From an uncultured Eggerthella sp. (GTDB lineage Bacteria; Actinomycetota; Coriobacteriia; Coriobacteriales; Eggerthellaceae): 64,000 nucleotides of DNA. A program made the position numbers and the translations under genes. Each line of letters opens with the position of its first letter. Positions within the stretch are counted from its first letter, which is position 1. Under the pieces are notes generated by a model. That model did not search any database. It worked only from the letters and a program-made list of their open reading frames with translations, and had not been told where the DNA came from. The DNA is taken from assembly GCA_937998355.1 (NCBI GenBank), contig CALLDI010000009.1, forward strand, positions 124,001 through 188,000, in the 5' to 3' direction. Positions 8,177 through 16,754 of the stretch are shown piece after piece.

Positions 8177-9757
8177 ATGTCAAAAGGCGCCTATGCGATC
8201 ACCACGCCCATCTATTACGTGAATGCGGCCCCTCATCTGGGAACCGCTTATACCACTATCGCAGCCGATGCGGTCGCTCGCTATCAACGCATGAACGGCC
8301 ACGATGTCTCGTTCGTGACCGGTATGGACGAGCATGGACAGAAGGTCGCCGATACGGCAGCAGCCCACGATATGGAGCCGCAAGAATGGTGCGATTCCAT
8401 GGAGCCAGCATTCCGCGACGCGTGGGATATGCTCGATATCACCTATACCGATTTCGTTCGTACCACCGAACCGCGTCACGCGGAATCCGTGAAGAAGTTC
8501 TGGAACGACCTCTACGAAAAGGGCTATCTCTACAAAGGCGCCTATGAAGGCTGGTATTGCGTCCATGAAGAGACCTACTATGCTGAATCCGACCTCGAGA
8601 AGAATGAAGAAGGCGTATTCGTCTGCCCTGATTGTAAGCGTCCGGTTCAGAAGACCAGCGGGGAAGAGAACTGGTTCTTCAAACTCTCCGACTTCGAAGA
8701 CAAGCTGCTCGATTTCTACGAGCAGAACCCTGATTTCATCCGCCCCGTCACGCGCAAGAACGAGGTCGTCTCGTTCGTGAAGAGCGGCCTGAAAGATCTC
8801 TCCATCTCGCGCTCTACGTTCGACTGGGGTGTTCCGCTGCCCTTCGATGAAGGCCATGTCGCCTACGTTTGGGCTGATGCGCTTTTGGCCTATCTGACCG
8901 GTATCGGCTACAGCGATCCAGAACGTCAGGGCGAATTCGAGGCCGCCTGGCCTATGCAGTATCATTTCGTCGGCAAGGACATCATCCGCTTCCACTGCGT
9001 CATCTGGCCCGCTATGCTCATGGCAGCGGGCATGCCCATCACGCACACGGTCTTCGGCCATGGTTTCTTGCTCACCAAGGGTGAGAAGATGTCCAAGTCG
9101 CGCGGCAATGCGCTCAAGCCTGCCGATCTGGTCAAGGTCTTCGGGGTCGACCCATACCGGTATTACTTCCTCTCGGATGTTCAGTTCGGTCACGATGGCT
9201 CGATCTCCATCGAACGCATGGTGCAGGTCTACAATGCTGACCTGGCGAACACTTGGGGAAATCTCGTCTCACGTGTCTTCAACATGACCGACAAGTATTT
9301 CGAGGGCAAGGTGCCCACACCTCCTGCAGGTGCCGAGGACAATCCGCTCGCGGAGATCGCTCAAGATCTCTATAAGGAATACGATGAAGCGTTCACGAAC
9401 GTCGACTTCTCTGCGGCTGCTCAAGCAGTTCAGAAGCTCGCGAGTCGCGTGAACCTCTACGTTGAAGATTCCAAGCCCTGGGATCTTGCGAAGAGCGAAA
9501 AGACGGCTGACGAACTGGCAGCGGTCATCTACAACGCGCTCGAAGCGATCCGCATCATCGCACTGTTCATGGCTCCTTTCATGCCGAACACTTCTGACGA
9601 GGTCTTCTCGCGCATGAACCTTGGTAGCGTCACCAATGTTACCGATATCGAAGCTGCAAGCGCGTGGGGGCAGCTCGAACCTGGTCTCGAGATCAACACC
9701 GGAACGCCGCTCTATCCACGATTGGACGTAGATGCGATCGACTTCTCCCTCGAATAA
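8177..9757 (+). CDS. metG: Methionyl-tRNA synthetase
   Basis: About 526 residues from ATG 8177, chosen because AAAGGAGA lies just upstream and the conserved TPIYYVNAAPHLGTAY follows at once. This is class I synthetase architecture: the HIGH-equivalent is HLGT (about 16-19) and KMSKS lies in GEKMSKSRGN. A connective-peptide zinc-knuckle remnant CPDC and an anticodon-binding helical domain follow. The C-terminal EMAP/Trbp111 tRNA-binding domain found in longer MetRS is absent. It charges initiator and elongator tRNA-Met. Its stop overlaps the start of tatD by 26 bases. Confidence 0.96.
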   Translation: MSKGAYAITTPIYYVNAAPHLGTAYTTIAADAVARYQRMNGHDVSFVTGMDEHGQKVADTAAAHDMEPQEWCDSMEPAFRDAWDMLDITYTDFVRTTEPRHAESVKKFWNDLYEKGYLYKGAYEGWYCVHEETYYAESDLEKNEEGVFVCPDCKRPVQKTSGEENWFFKLSDFEDKLLDFYEQNPDFIRPVTRKNEVVSFVKSGLKDLSISRSTFDWGVPLPFDEGHVAYVWADALLAYLTGIGYSDPERQGEFEAAWPMQYHFVGKDIIRFHCVIWPAMLMAAGMPITHTVFGHGFLLTKGEKMSKSRGNALKPADLVKVFGVDPYRYYFLSDVQFGHDGSISIERMVQVYNADLANTWGNLVSRVFNMTDKYFEGKVPTPPAGAEDNPLAEIAQDLYKEYDEAFTNVDFSAAAQAVQKLASRVNLYVEDSKPWDLAKSEKTADELAAVIYNALEAIRIIALFMAPFMPNTSDEVFSRMNLGSVTNVTDIEAASAWGQLEPGLEINTGTPLYPRLDVDAIDFSLE

Positions 9758-10748
9758 TCCTGCTGATAACCTGCAGTTCTCTTTTGGCGAGAGCGTCCCG
9801 ATCGCGTCGCTTAGCGATCACGAGCGCGATACGCACTTCTATCAGAAACGCAAGAAAGAGAAATGCCGTTTCGTCGAACCACCGCATCTCTGCGGCCCCG
9901 TCGCCGATACGCACGCCCATCTCGATATGCTCTCGGATCCTGCGCTCGCGCTCGCACGAAGCGCTCTCTATGGCGTGCGATTCATCTGCACCATCATGGA
10001 CGTGCAGGAAGATCGCCGCACCACCTTCGAGAAGCTGCCTGCATGGCTCGAGGGCGCTCGCGAACTCTATAGCCGATACGATCTGGGCGATTTCGATCTG
10101 GATGCTCCGAAGGTCCGCATCGGCATCGGTTGCCACCCTCATAACGCCAAACATTATGACGACGCGCTCGAACAGCGTTTGATCGAGGCGCTGCACGACC
10201 CGCGCGTCGCGGCGATCGGAGAGGTCGGACTCGACTATCACTACGATCATTCCCCCCGTCCGCAACAGCGCGAAGCCTTCAGGCGCCAGATTCGCCTCGC
10301 TCACCAAACCGGTCTTCCGCTCATCCTTCATCTTCGTGAAGCGCACGACGATGGGCTCGCGCTCATGAATGAAGAAGGATTTCCCGAAGCGGGCGTCCTG
10401 CTCCATTGCTTCAACCTCGATGAGGAAGTCCTTGCGCCCTGGGTCGAGAAGGGCTGCTACGTGGCCTATGGCGGTCCGCTCACGTTTAAGAACACGCCCG
10501 AAGTGCGACAGAGCGCGCTCACGGTCCCGCTCGATCGGCTGCTGACCGAAACGGATTCTCCCTTCATGACCCCTGAACCGCTCCGCGGCATCGAATGCGG
10601 GCCAGAATACACCATCTTCACTGCAGCGAAATTGCTCAAGATCCTCGACTGCGCGACCGAAGAAACGCAGCATGAAATGCTCGAGCGTCTCTTCGACAAT
10701 GCCCGAGCGCTGCTCGATAGGGAAGCGGCACCATGGCAACGTGGCTGA
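9732..10748 (+). CDS. TatD family metal-dependent hydrolase
   Basis: 338 residues, longer than the usual ~260. The catalytic domain begins only at about residue 57: DTHAHLD (His 61 and 63), then GEVGLDYHYDHS, LHLREAHD, HCFNLDEE and ETDSPFMTPEPLRG, giving the metal ligands of the TatD/YcfH/YabD deoxyribonuclease family. Residues 1-55 are a non-conserved extension, part of it overlapping metG. The order metG-tatD-...-rsmA-veg is widespread in Gram-positives. Members have DNase activity and act in DNA repair or quality control; the exact role is uncertain. Confidence 0.9.
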   Translation: MRSTSPSNNPADNLQFSFGESVPIASLSDHERDTHFYQKRKKEKCRFVEPPHLCGPVADTHAHLDMLSDPALALARSALYGVRFICTIMDVQEDRRTTFEKLPAWLEGARELYSRYDLGDFDLDAPKVRIGIGCHPHNAKHYDDALEQRLIEALHDPRVAAIGEVGLDYHYDHSPRPQQREAFRRQIRLAHQTGLPLILHLREAHDDGLALMNEEGFPEAGVLLHCFNLDEEVLAPWVEKGCYVAYGGPLTFKNTPEVRQSALTVPLDRLLTETDSPFMTPEPLRGIECGPEYTIFTAAKLLKILDCATEETQHEMLERLFDNARALLDREAAPWQRG

Positions 10749-11302
10749 TCATATCGGGCTCTCCGTATGCCAAGGGAACGTGTGCAACCATCGCGATGCG
10801 CATCGAGACCCTGCTTCGCTATCTCGATCCAGACACGACCGTCAAGCGCATCTCGGTCGCATCGCTCGATGTGCGCGGGTGCATCGGATGCGACGAATGC
10901 AAGCAAAGCTATACCTGCATCTACCAAGACGATCAGATCAGCGTCACGGATGCGCTCGATGGAGCGGACGCCGTACTCGTCATCTCTCCCATCTATTTCG
11001 CCGGGGTTCCATCGCAGTTCAAGGCCGTGCTCGATCGTCTTCAGCCCTATTATTGGAAGCGCCAGCATCACCTCCGTACGCACGATTCGCTTCCCAAGAA
11101 GCGACCATTCTATCTCGCTTTGGTCGGCGAAGGGGGAGATCCGTATGGAGCGGAGCCCGCTGTTCCTTCGGTCGCATCACCCTTTGCGCTCGCTAACTTC
11201 GAACTAGCACGAATGCACGCCTTCATCGGTGAGAACGAAGATCGCATCTACGCGAAGCTCGCGCATCAGATCACCCAAGCACATAAGGAGCTCGTATCAT
11301 GA
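10733..11302 (+). CDS. Flavodoxin-fold NAD(P)H-dependent oxidoreductase
   Basis: 189 residues. An FMN-binding phosphate loop, SGSPYAKGTC, is at about 8-17. The cysteine cluster GCIGCDEC-x5-C is at about 49-62. The segment DAVLVISPIYFAGVPSQFKAV is typical of NADPH-dependent FMN reductase/iron-sulfur flavoprotein-like enzymes. Physiological substrate is unknown. It overlaps tatD by 16 bases and rsmA by 4, so it is tightly embedded. In Bacillus the equivalent slot between tatD and ksgA holds rnmV (RNase M5); no Toprim-like gene is seen here. Confidence 0.82.
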   Translation: MATWLIISGSPYAKGTCATIAMRIETLLRYLDPDTTVKRISVASLDVRGCIGCDECKQSYTCIYQDDQISVTDALDGADAVLVISPIYFAGVPSQFKAVLDRLQPYYWKRQHHLRTHDSLPKKRPFYLALVGEGGDPYGAEPAVPSVASPFALANFELARMHAFIGENEDRIYAKLAHQITQAHKELVS

Positions 11303-12177
11303 GCCGCCTCTCGTCTCTCGCTTCCGTCAGCGACACCAAAGCGACGCTCGAACGATTCGGGCTGATGACGAAGAAGGCGCTCGGTCAGCACTTCCTCATC
11401 AATGATGGGGTCGTGGCGCGCATCTGCTCGCTCGCGGATCTGACCACAGAAGACAAGGTGGTCGAGATCGGCCCAGGCATCGGCACGCTCACCGAAGCGT
11501 TGCTCAAGAGCGCTGGTGAAGTGGTTTCGATCGAACGTGACACCGATCTACCTGCTGTTCTTGCTGAAACATGCGCACCCTGGGAAGATACCTTCACGCT
11601 CATCAGCGCTGATGCGCTCGATATCACCGCAGACGACCTGCCGTTCGCTCCGAACAAGCTCGTCGCGAATCTGCCCTATGCGGTCGCAGCGACGCTCGTA
11701 CTCGATTATTTCGAACGTCTTCCAACGCTCGAGAGCGCAACGGTCATGGTGCAAGCCGAGGTCGCCGATCGCATGAGCGCGACCATCGGCACGAAGAACT
11801 ATGGTGCTTATACCGTGAAGCTCGCCCTGTTCGCTCACGTTGCAGGACGGTTTTCGGTCGCTGAGAGCAACTTCTTCCCGCCACCACGTGTCAAGAGCGC
11901 GGTCATCCGTCTCGATCGCAACGCTGAATCGCTCGATCCCGAGCTTCTGAAAGCGACCATGATCATGGCTGACGCTGCTTTCGAGAATCGCCGGAAGACC
12001 ATCTCGAATTCTATGAAACGCTATTTCGAACGCACCGATCCTGCACTCGATCCAGCATCCGTACTCCCAGAGCTCTTCGCTCGAGCTGATGTCGACTCGA
12101 AGACGAGGGGAGAGGCGCTCGACATCGATGCGTATCTTCGTCTTGGACGTGCGTTTCTCGGTCTTCTCCGATCTTGA
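11299..12177 (+). CDS. rsmA: 16S rRNA (A1518/A1519-N6,N6)-dimethyltransferase
   Basis: 292 residues, normal. It has LGQHFLINDGVVARI, the SAM-binding motif EIGPGIGTLTEALL, and the catalytic NLPYAVAATLV (NLPY) of adenine-N6 rRNA dimethylases. It dimethylates two adjacent adenines near the 3' end of 16S rRNA late in 30S assembly; loss gives kasugamycin resistance. The ATGA overlap with the previous gene indicates coupling. veg follows after 113 bases. Confidence 0.96.
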   Translation: MSRLSSLASVSDTKATLERFGLMTKKALGQHFLINDGVVARICSLADLTTEDKVVEIGPGIGTLTEALLKSAGEVVSIERDTDLPAVLAETCAPWEDTFTLISADALDITADDLPFAPNKLVANLPYAVAATLVLDYFERLPTLESATVMVQAEVADRMSATIGTKNYGAYTVKLALFAHVAGRFSVAESNFFPPPRVKSAVIRLDRNAESLDPELLKATMIMADAAFENRRKTISNSMKRYFERTDPALDPASVLPELFARADVDSKTRGEALDIDAYLRLGRAFLGLLRS

Positions 12178-12183
12178 TCTTTG

Positions 12184-12201
12184 GCGGCGTTTTGACGCCG
12201 C
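12184..12201 (+). terminator. Weak hairpin after rsmA
   Basis: A 7-base perfect stem GCGGCGT/ACGCCGC with loop TTTG, 7 bases beyond the rsmA stop. There is no immediate T tract (a TTTTT occurs about 15 bases later), so termination would be partial at best. Confidence 0.35.
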
Positions 12202-12290
12202 TGGCATGAATTAGCTTTTTGTCCATATTCACACATCTGAGCGCATGCTAAGATAGGTGAGTTGTACTATGCCATTTTGAGGAAGTGTAT

Positions 12291-12662
12291 ATGGATTTAG
12301 CAAAGCAAGCTCAGATCGTTGACAGCATTCATGATACGTTGACCGATTTCGTTGGCCAGAAGCTTCGCGTTCGCGCCAACATGGGCCGTTCCAAGATCGT
12401 CGAAAGCGAGGGCGTGCTCATGCAAGTACACCCCAAGCTCTTCATCATGGAGGTGAAGCGCAAGCGTGGCGCTGCAGCCCGTCAATCCTATCAGTATGTC
12501 GACATCCTTACCGGCATGGTGGAGCTCAGCCAGAATGGCGAAGCATTGTTCGGTCCCTTCATCGACGAGATCGAACCAGAAGACGTGCTTGTCCCTGTAG
12601 TTGCCGACGCTCAGACTGAAACCGCTCAGACACTGGAGGCACAGCCGCTTCCCGTGCTCTAG
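12291..12662 (+). CDS. veg: Veg family protein
   Basis: About 123 residues from ATG 12291, preceded by GAGGAAG (an in-frame GTG at 12285 lies too close to that SD). The core LRVRANMGRSKIVESEGVLMQVHPKLFIMEV matches the Veg/DUF1021 family (short segments: RANMGRSKI, GVLMQVHPKLF). In Bacillus, Veg is an abundant small protein that stimulates biofilm matrix genes; molecular function is unresolved. The C-terminal ~25 residues are variable and Thr/Glu/Gln-rich. Position after rsmA is the family's usual context, which supports the call. Confidence 0.88.
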   Translation: MDLAKQAQIVDSIHDTLTDFVGQKLRVRANMGRSKIVESEGVLMQVHPKLFIMEVKRKRGAAARQSYQYVDILTGMVELSQNGEALFGPFIDEIEPEDVLVPVVADAQTETAQTLEAQPLPVL

Positions 12663-12725
12663 TTCATCGGTCGCTGTCATCGCAAGAAGTCAGCGCCGTG
12701 TCGCGAAGACACATGTTGCAACGAA

Positions 12726-12764
12726 AAGATCGCCCTGTATGTTCATCGCATACAGGGCGATCTT
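12726..12764. terminator. Bidirectional terminator between veg and galU
   Basis: A perfect 16-base stem spans 12726-12741 and 12749-12764 with a 7-base loop. It is flanked by an A-run on the left and a T-containing right side, and sits between convergent veg and galU. It can serve both strands. Confidence 0.75.
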
Positions 12765-12830
12765 CATATCCCATCAGTATATCTTCGAGCGCTCACCACT
12801 CTTCAGGTGCACTCATCACAACATGAAGCA

Positions 12831-13646
12831 CTACTCATTCTTCATGCGCGCATACAAGCGATTGTTCGTATCGAGCCAGCTTTCGATCGTGCCGGTATCG
12901 AAGCCATCCTCTTCATCGATCACGAGTGCGTACATCTCTTCTTCCTTCAGCGCCTCAGCCATTGCATCGGTGAGCTGGATCTCGCCACCTGCACCAGGAG
13001 CGACTTCAGCAAGAAGTTCCATAACACGAGGGGAGAGTAGATAGCGCCCGAATACCGCAAGATTCGACGGAGCGTCTTCACACGCAGGCTTCTCGACGAG
13101 CGAAGAGACCTTCCATACGTCTTCAGAGAGCTGTTCGCCGTCGATGACTCCGAAACGATCGACCTGATCTTCCGGCACGGGAAGGACTGCGATCACATTC
13201 GCTCCGCCATGCTCGTCAGAGATCTCCTTCATGCGAACGAGCATCTTATTATCTGGCACGAGCACATCGCCGAGCAGTACGAAGAACGGTTCGCCATCGA
13301 TCTTATCCGCAGCGCAATGGACTGCATGGCCAAGACCGAGCGGCTGTTCCTGATAAACATAGCTGACATTGAGACTACCAGCATGGGCGACCTTATCAGC
13401 ATAAGAATCTTTGCCACGAGCGCGCAGCTCCGCTTCAAGCTCGGGATCAGGTGTGAAGTGATCTTCGATCGACTTCTTGTCGTGGCTGTTGATGATGATG
13501 ACCTCGTCAGCACCTGAAGCGAGACCTTCTTCGACCACGTACTGAATAGCGGGCTTATCCACGACCAAGAGCATCTCTTTTGGCTGAGCTTTCGTAGCAG
13601 GAAGGAACCGACTTCCAAGACCAGCAGCGGGGATAAGAGCTTTCAT
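12831..13646 (-). CDS. galU: UTP--glucose-1-phosphate uridylyltransferase
   Basis: 271 residues, normal for bacterial GalU. The nucleotidyltransferase N-terminus LIPAAGLGSRFLPATKAQPKEML contains the GxGxRxxPxTK signature, followed by VVDKPAIQYVVEE, SHDKKSIEDHF and PGAGGEIQLTDA. It makes UDP-glucose from UTP and glucose-1-phosphate for cell-surface glycans and glycolipids. Start ATG 13646 has GAGGT about 7 bases upstream. It is monocistronic between a bidirectional terminator and an AT-rich intergenic region. Confidence 0.96.
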   Translation of the reverse strand: MKALIPAAGLGSRFLPATKAQPKEMLLVVDKPAIQYVVEEGLASGADEVIIINSHDKKSIEDHFTPDPELEAELRARGKDSYADKVAHAGSLNVSYVYQEQPLGLGHAVHCAADKIDGEPFFVLLGDVLVPDNKMLVRMKEISDEHGGANVIAVLPVPEDQVDRFGVIDGEQLSEDVWKVSSLVEKPACEDAPSNLAVFGRYLLSPRVMELLAEVAPGAGGEIQLTDAMAEALKEEEMYALVIDEEDGFDTGTIESWLDTNNRLYARMKNE

Positions 13647-14092
13647 GTACTACCTCGTTAAAACATCGATGTATTGCACTGTTGTTATCTTATCAAAACA
13701 AGCACTGGGCTGTTGTGGTTACGGACAAGAGGGTAGAGATACCTCGGTCGAAATACGTGAAGAGCATGCTTGCAGTGATAATGCGATTTTTTGCAAGAAA
13801 TATGCGTTCGTACGCACACTACGAAAAACTTGATGATGCGTGAACAGGACTTTTGTATATCGATATCGTAAACGATAAGCCAGATTTCTCTAAGACAGCT
13901 TTGAATCGCATGATTTTGTGCGTACAATCGGCAATTTCAAGCAAAAAATCGCTGCGAGGCTGCAAAAACGAACTTGTAAGTTATCGATTCATGAGTTGAT
14001 AATTTGAAAATGCCAAGTTGATCGAACTGAATAAAAACGGGGGTACGACCAAAGTAACGCTGTTTTGCGAGCAGCTCGTCTTACCTTAGGAC
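13647..14092. other. AT-rich intergenic region, no gene recognised
   Basis: About 450 bases between galU and the rpsT terminator, both transcribed leftwards. It is clearly richer in A/T than the neighbours. Open frames here are short and lack SD or recognisable similarity. It should hold the galU promoter (minus strand), but I could not pick convincing -35/-10 boxes. The right edge ends at a hairpin that could also terminate a rightward transcript, so a small RNA on the plus strand is possible but unsupported. Confidence 0.5.
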
Positions 14093-14126
14093 AAAAAGAA
14101 ACCCGGCACGAAGCCGGGCACTTTTT
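14093..14126. terminator. Intrinsic terminator of rpsT (possibly bidirectional)
   Basis: The stem CCCGGC/GCCGGG (14102-14107, 14113-14118) has AAAAA on the left and TTTTT on the right. Read on the minus strand it ends rpsT 36 bases after its stop; the geometry works on both strands. Confidence 0.8.
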
Positions 14127-14161
14127 CGATATGCGGACGAATCCGATTGAAACTGAAATGA

Positions 14162-14725
14162 TTATTCAGCAGTTTCCTCAACAGCTTCTTCGACTGCAGC
14201 CTCTTCGGTAGCTTCTTCAGCTGCCGCTTCAGCCTCAGCAGCAGCTGCGGCTTCTTCTTCTGCAGCGGCAGCAGCTTCAGCTTCTGCTTTTTTCTTCGCA
14301 GCAGCAGCCTGCTCTTTCTGAGTCTTCTTGCGACGCTTATCCTTTTCCTTGGAAGCAGCAGCCATCTCCTCTTTACGAGCAGCCTTCGCAGCAGCCTTCT
14401 TGGAGCCGGTCTTAGCGGGAGCTTTCTTCTCCTTGGGCTTATAAGCGGCGATATCTTCGGGCGTGACGACCGTGTTAGCGAGCTTCATGATGCCAGACTT
14501 ACGGTTGGCAGCCTGGTTCTTGTGGATGACACCCTTGGTGACAGCACGATCGAGCAGACGGCATGCGTTGAGCGCAGCAGCATAAGCCTCTGCACCGTTC
14601 TTAGCCTCTACTGCCTCGTGGACTGCGCGGGTAGCGGTCTTGAGTTCAGAACGAACTGCGCGATTGCGCAGACGTGCTTTTTCATTCGTAATGATTCGCT
14701 TCTTTTGACTTTTGATGTTCGCCAC
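14162..14725 (-). CDS. rpsT: 30S ribosomal protein S20 with long C-terminal extension
   Basis: 187 residues, about twice the usual ~85-90. Residues 1-85 are a clear S20: ANIKSQKKRI at the start, NEKARLRNRAVRSELKT, and KGVIHKNQAANRKSGIMK. Beyond about residue 90 the protein is low complexity: first Lys/Ala-rich and basic (about 97-148), then Ala/Glu-rich and acidic (about 149-187). S20 binds the 5' and 3' minor domains of 16S rRNA as a primary binder. Start is GTG 14725 with GGAGGAT upstream. Divergent from lepA, the usual neighbourhood. Confidence 0.93.
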   Translation of the reverse strand: MANIKSQKKRIITNEKARLRNRAVRSELKTATRAVHEAVEAKNGAEAYAAALNACRLLDRAVTKGVIHKNQAANRKSGIMKLANTVVTPEDIAAYKPKEKKAPAKTGSKKAAAKAARKEEMAAASKEKDKRRKKTQKEQAAAAKKKAEAEAAAAAEEEAAAAAEAEAAAEEATEEAAVEEAVEETAE

Positions 14726-14942
14726 GTTTTATCCTCCATTGAATTACAAGTTGTAGACGAAAGCCTTAGAATCGTAACATAACTTCTTTCGCAGGTGTAG
14801 TGCTGGTCGATAAATTATTTGCCAAGGCAGCATACCGATGGTCGGATGGGTTAGAATCGTATCTTGCCCTTTTCCGACATAAGAAACGCACGTTCGTTTG
14901 ATACTATCGTGCGCATCATCATATCGAAGAACGAGAGAGCAC

Positions 14943-16748
14943 ATGTCGATCGACCCTAAACATATCCGTAACTTCTCGATCATTGCGCATATCGACCACG
15001 GCAAGTCGACGCTTTCGGATCGCATCCTCGAGCTCACTGACACCGTATCGTCACGCGACATGAAAGAACAATTGCTGGATTCGATGGAGATCGAACGCGA
15101 GCGCGGCATCACCATCAAGAGCCAAGCGGTGCGCGTCGATTATCGCGCCGAAGATGACGAACTCTATCATTTCAATCTCATCGACACCCCGGGACATGTC
15201 GACTTTACCTATGAGGTCTCCCGCTCGCTGGCAGCCTGCGAAGGCGCGGTGCTCGTAGTGGACGCGACCCAAGGCGTGGAGGCGCAGACCGTCGCGAACG
15301 CCATGATGGCCATGAACGCGAACTTGGAGATCATCCCGCTCATCAACAAGATTGACCTTCCCGCAGCAGATCCCGAACGCGTGCGCGCCGAGATCGAAGA
15401 CGTGCTCGCGATCCCTGCAGACGACGCCATCCTGGCCAGCGGCAAGACGGGCGAGGGTATCGCCGACCTGCTCGAATCGATCGTCTACAACATCCCTGCG
15501 CCCGTAGGAAAGAGCGAAGCGCCTCTGCGCGCGCTCATCTTCGACTCGTATTTCGATGCCTATCGCGGCGTGGTCGCGCTCGTGCGCATCGTGGATGGCT
15601 CGCTCGAGAAGGGTCAAGAGATCCGCATGATGGCGACGAACGCTACCACGCTCGTCGAAGAAGCGGGCGTGCGCAAGCCGGTGGAAGTTCCCGTCGAATC
15701 GTTGGGCGTGGGTGAGGTCGGTTACTTGGTCACCGGTCTCAAGGACCCTGCTCAAGTGAAGGTCGGCGACACCATCACCGACGCTGTAGGAGGCTGCGAA
15801 GAGCCGCTTCCTGGCTATCGCGATGTGAAGCCGATGGTGTTCACGGGCTTGTTCCCGATCGACGGCGATCAGTACGAACCGTTGAAAGATGCGCTCGAGA
15901 AGCTCTCCCTGAACGACCCGGCGCTCATCTACGAGGCAGAGACCTCGCACGCGCTCGGCTTCGGCTTTCGCGTGGGCTTTCTCGGTCTTTTGCATATGGA
16001 GGTCATCAAGGAACGACTCGAACGCGAATTCGGGCTCGACCTGCTGGCCACCGCGCCCTCCGTGGAATACCATGTCTATAAGAGCAACGGCGAGATGATC
16101 TCGCTCCACTCGCCGCAAGACATGCCCGACGCATCCGAGATCGACCACATCGAAGAGCCGTACTTGAAGGCGAAGATCCTCATCCCGCCCGATTACGTGG
16201 GCGCGGTCATGGATCTCACCGTCGCACGTCGCGGTAACTTCATCACGATGAACTATCTGTCCACCACCACGGTCGAGATGCTCTGGGAGATCCCGCTCTC
16301 CGAATTGATCATGGACTACTTCGACCAGCTGAAGAGCAGGACGAAGGGATACGCCTCGCTCGACTACGACTTCGACGATTATAAGACCTCGAAGCTCGTG
16401 AAGCTCGATATCCTGCTGGCAGGCAAGCCCATCGACGCGCTCTCCTTCATCGTTCACAACGACAAAGCCTACGATCGTGGTCGCGTGCTGGTCGAGAAAC
16501 TCAAGGGCATCATCCCGCGTCAACAGTTCGAGATCCCCATCCAGGCAGCCGTCGGCTCGCGCGTGCTCTCGCGTCAGACCGTACGTGCGATGCGCAAGGA
16601 CGTGCTCGCGAAATGCTACGGTGGCGACATCACGCGTAAGCGCAAGCTGCTCGAGAAGCAGAAGCAGGGCAAGAAGCGCATGAAGAGCATCGGTAGCGTG
16701 GAAGTGCCGCAGGAAGCCTTCATGGCCATCCTCAAGGTCGACGAATAG
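14943..16748 (+). CDS. lepA: Elongation factor 4 (LepA)
   Basis: About 601 residues from ATG 14943 (MSIDPKHIRNFSIIAHIDHGKSTL), preceded by GAGAG; upstream in-frame starts lack an SD and conserved sequence. The translational GTPase G1 is AHIDHGKST, G3 is DTPGHVDF and G4 is NKID. The LepA-specific C-terminal domain is complete (PRQQFEIPIQAAVGS, then RKRKLLEKQKQGKKRMK). EF4 acts on ribosomes at initiation, elongation or 30S maturation, most important under stress. dusB follows after 6 bases. Confidence 0.97.
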   Translation: MSIDPKHIRNFSIIAHIDHGKSTLSDRILELTDTVSSRDMKEQLLDSMEIERERGITIKSQAVRVDYRAEDDELYHFNLIDTPGHVDFTYEVSRSLAACEGAVLVVDATQGVEAQTVANAMMAMNANLEIIPLINKIDLPAADPERVRAEIEDVLAIPADDAILASGKTGEGIADLLESIVYNIPAPVGKSEAPLRALIFDSYFDAYRGVVALVRIVDGSLEKGQEIRMMATNATTLVEEAGVRKPVEVPVESLGVGEVGYLVTGLKDPAQVKVGDTITDAVGGCEEPLPGYRDVKPMVFTGLFPIDGDQYEPLKDALEKLSLNDPALIYEAETSHALGFGFRVGFLGLLHMEVIKERLEREFGLDLLATAPSVEYHVYKSNGEMISLHSPQDMPDASEIDHIEEPYLKAKILIPPDYVGAVMDLTVARRGNFITMNYLSTTTVEMLWEIPLSELIMDYFDQLKSRTKGYASLDYDFDDYKTSKLVKLDILLAGKPIDALSFIVHNDKAYDRGRVLVEKLKGIIPRQQFEIPIQAAVGSRVLSRQTVRAMRKDVLAKCYGGDITRKRKLLEKQKQGKKRMKSIGSVEVPQEAFMAILKVDE

Positions 16749-16754
16749 GCGCGC

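Noticed and set aside
13645..13833. 62-codon plus-strand frame in the galU-rpsT gap
   Set aside because: Starts opposite the galU start codon, no SD, no resemblance to known proteins.
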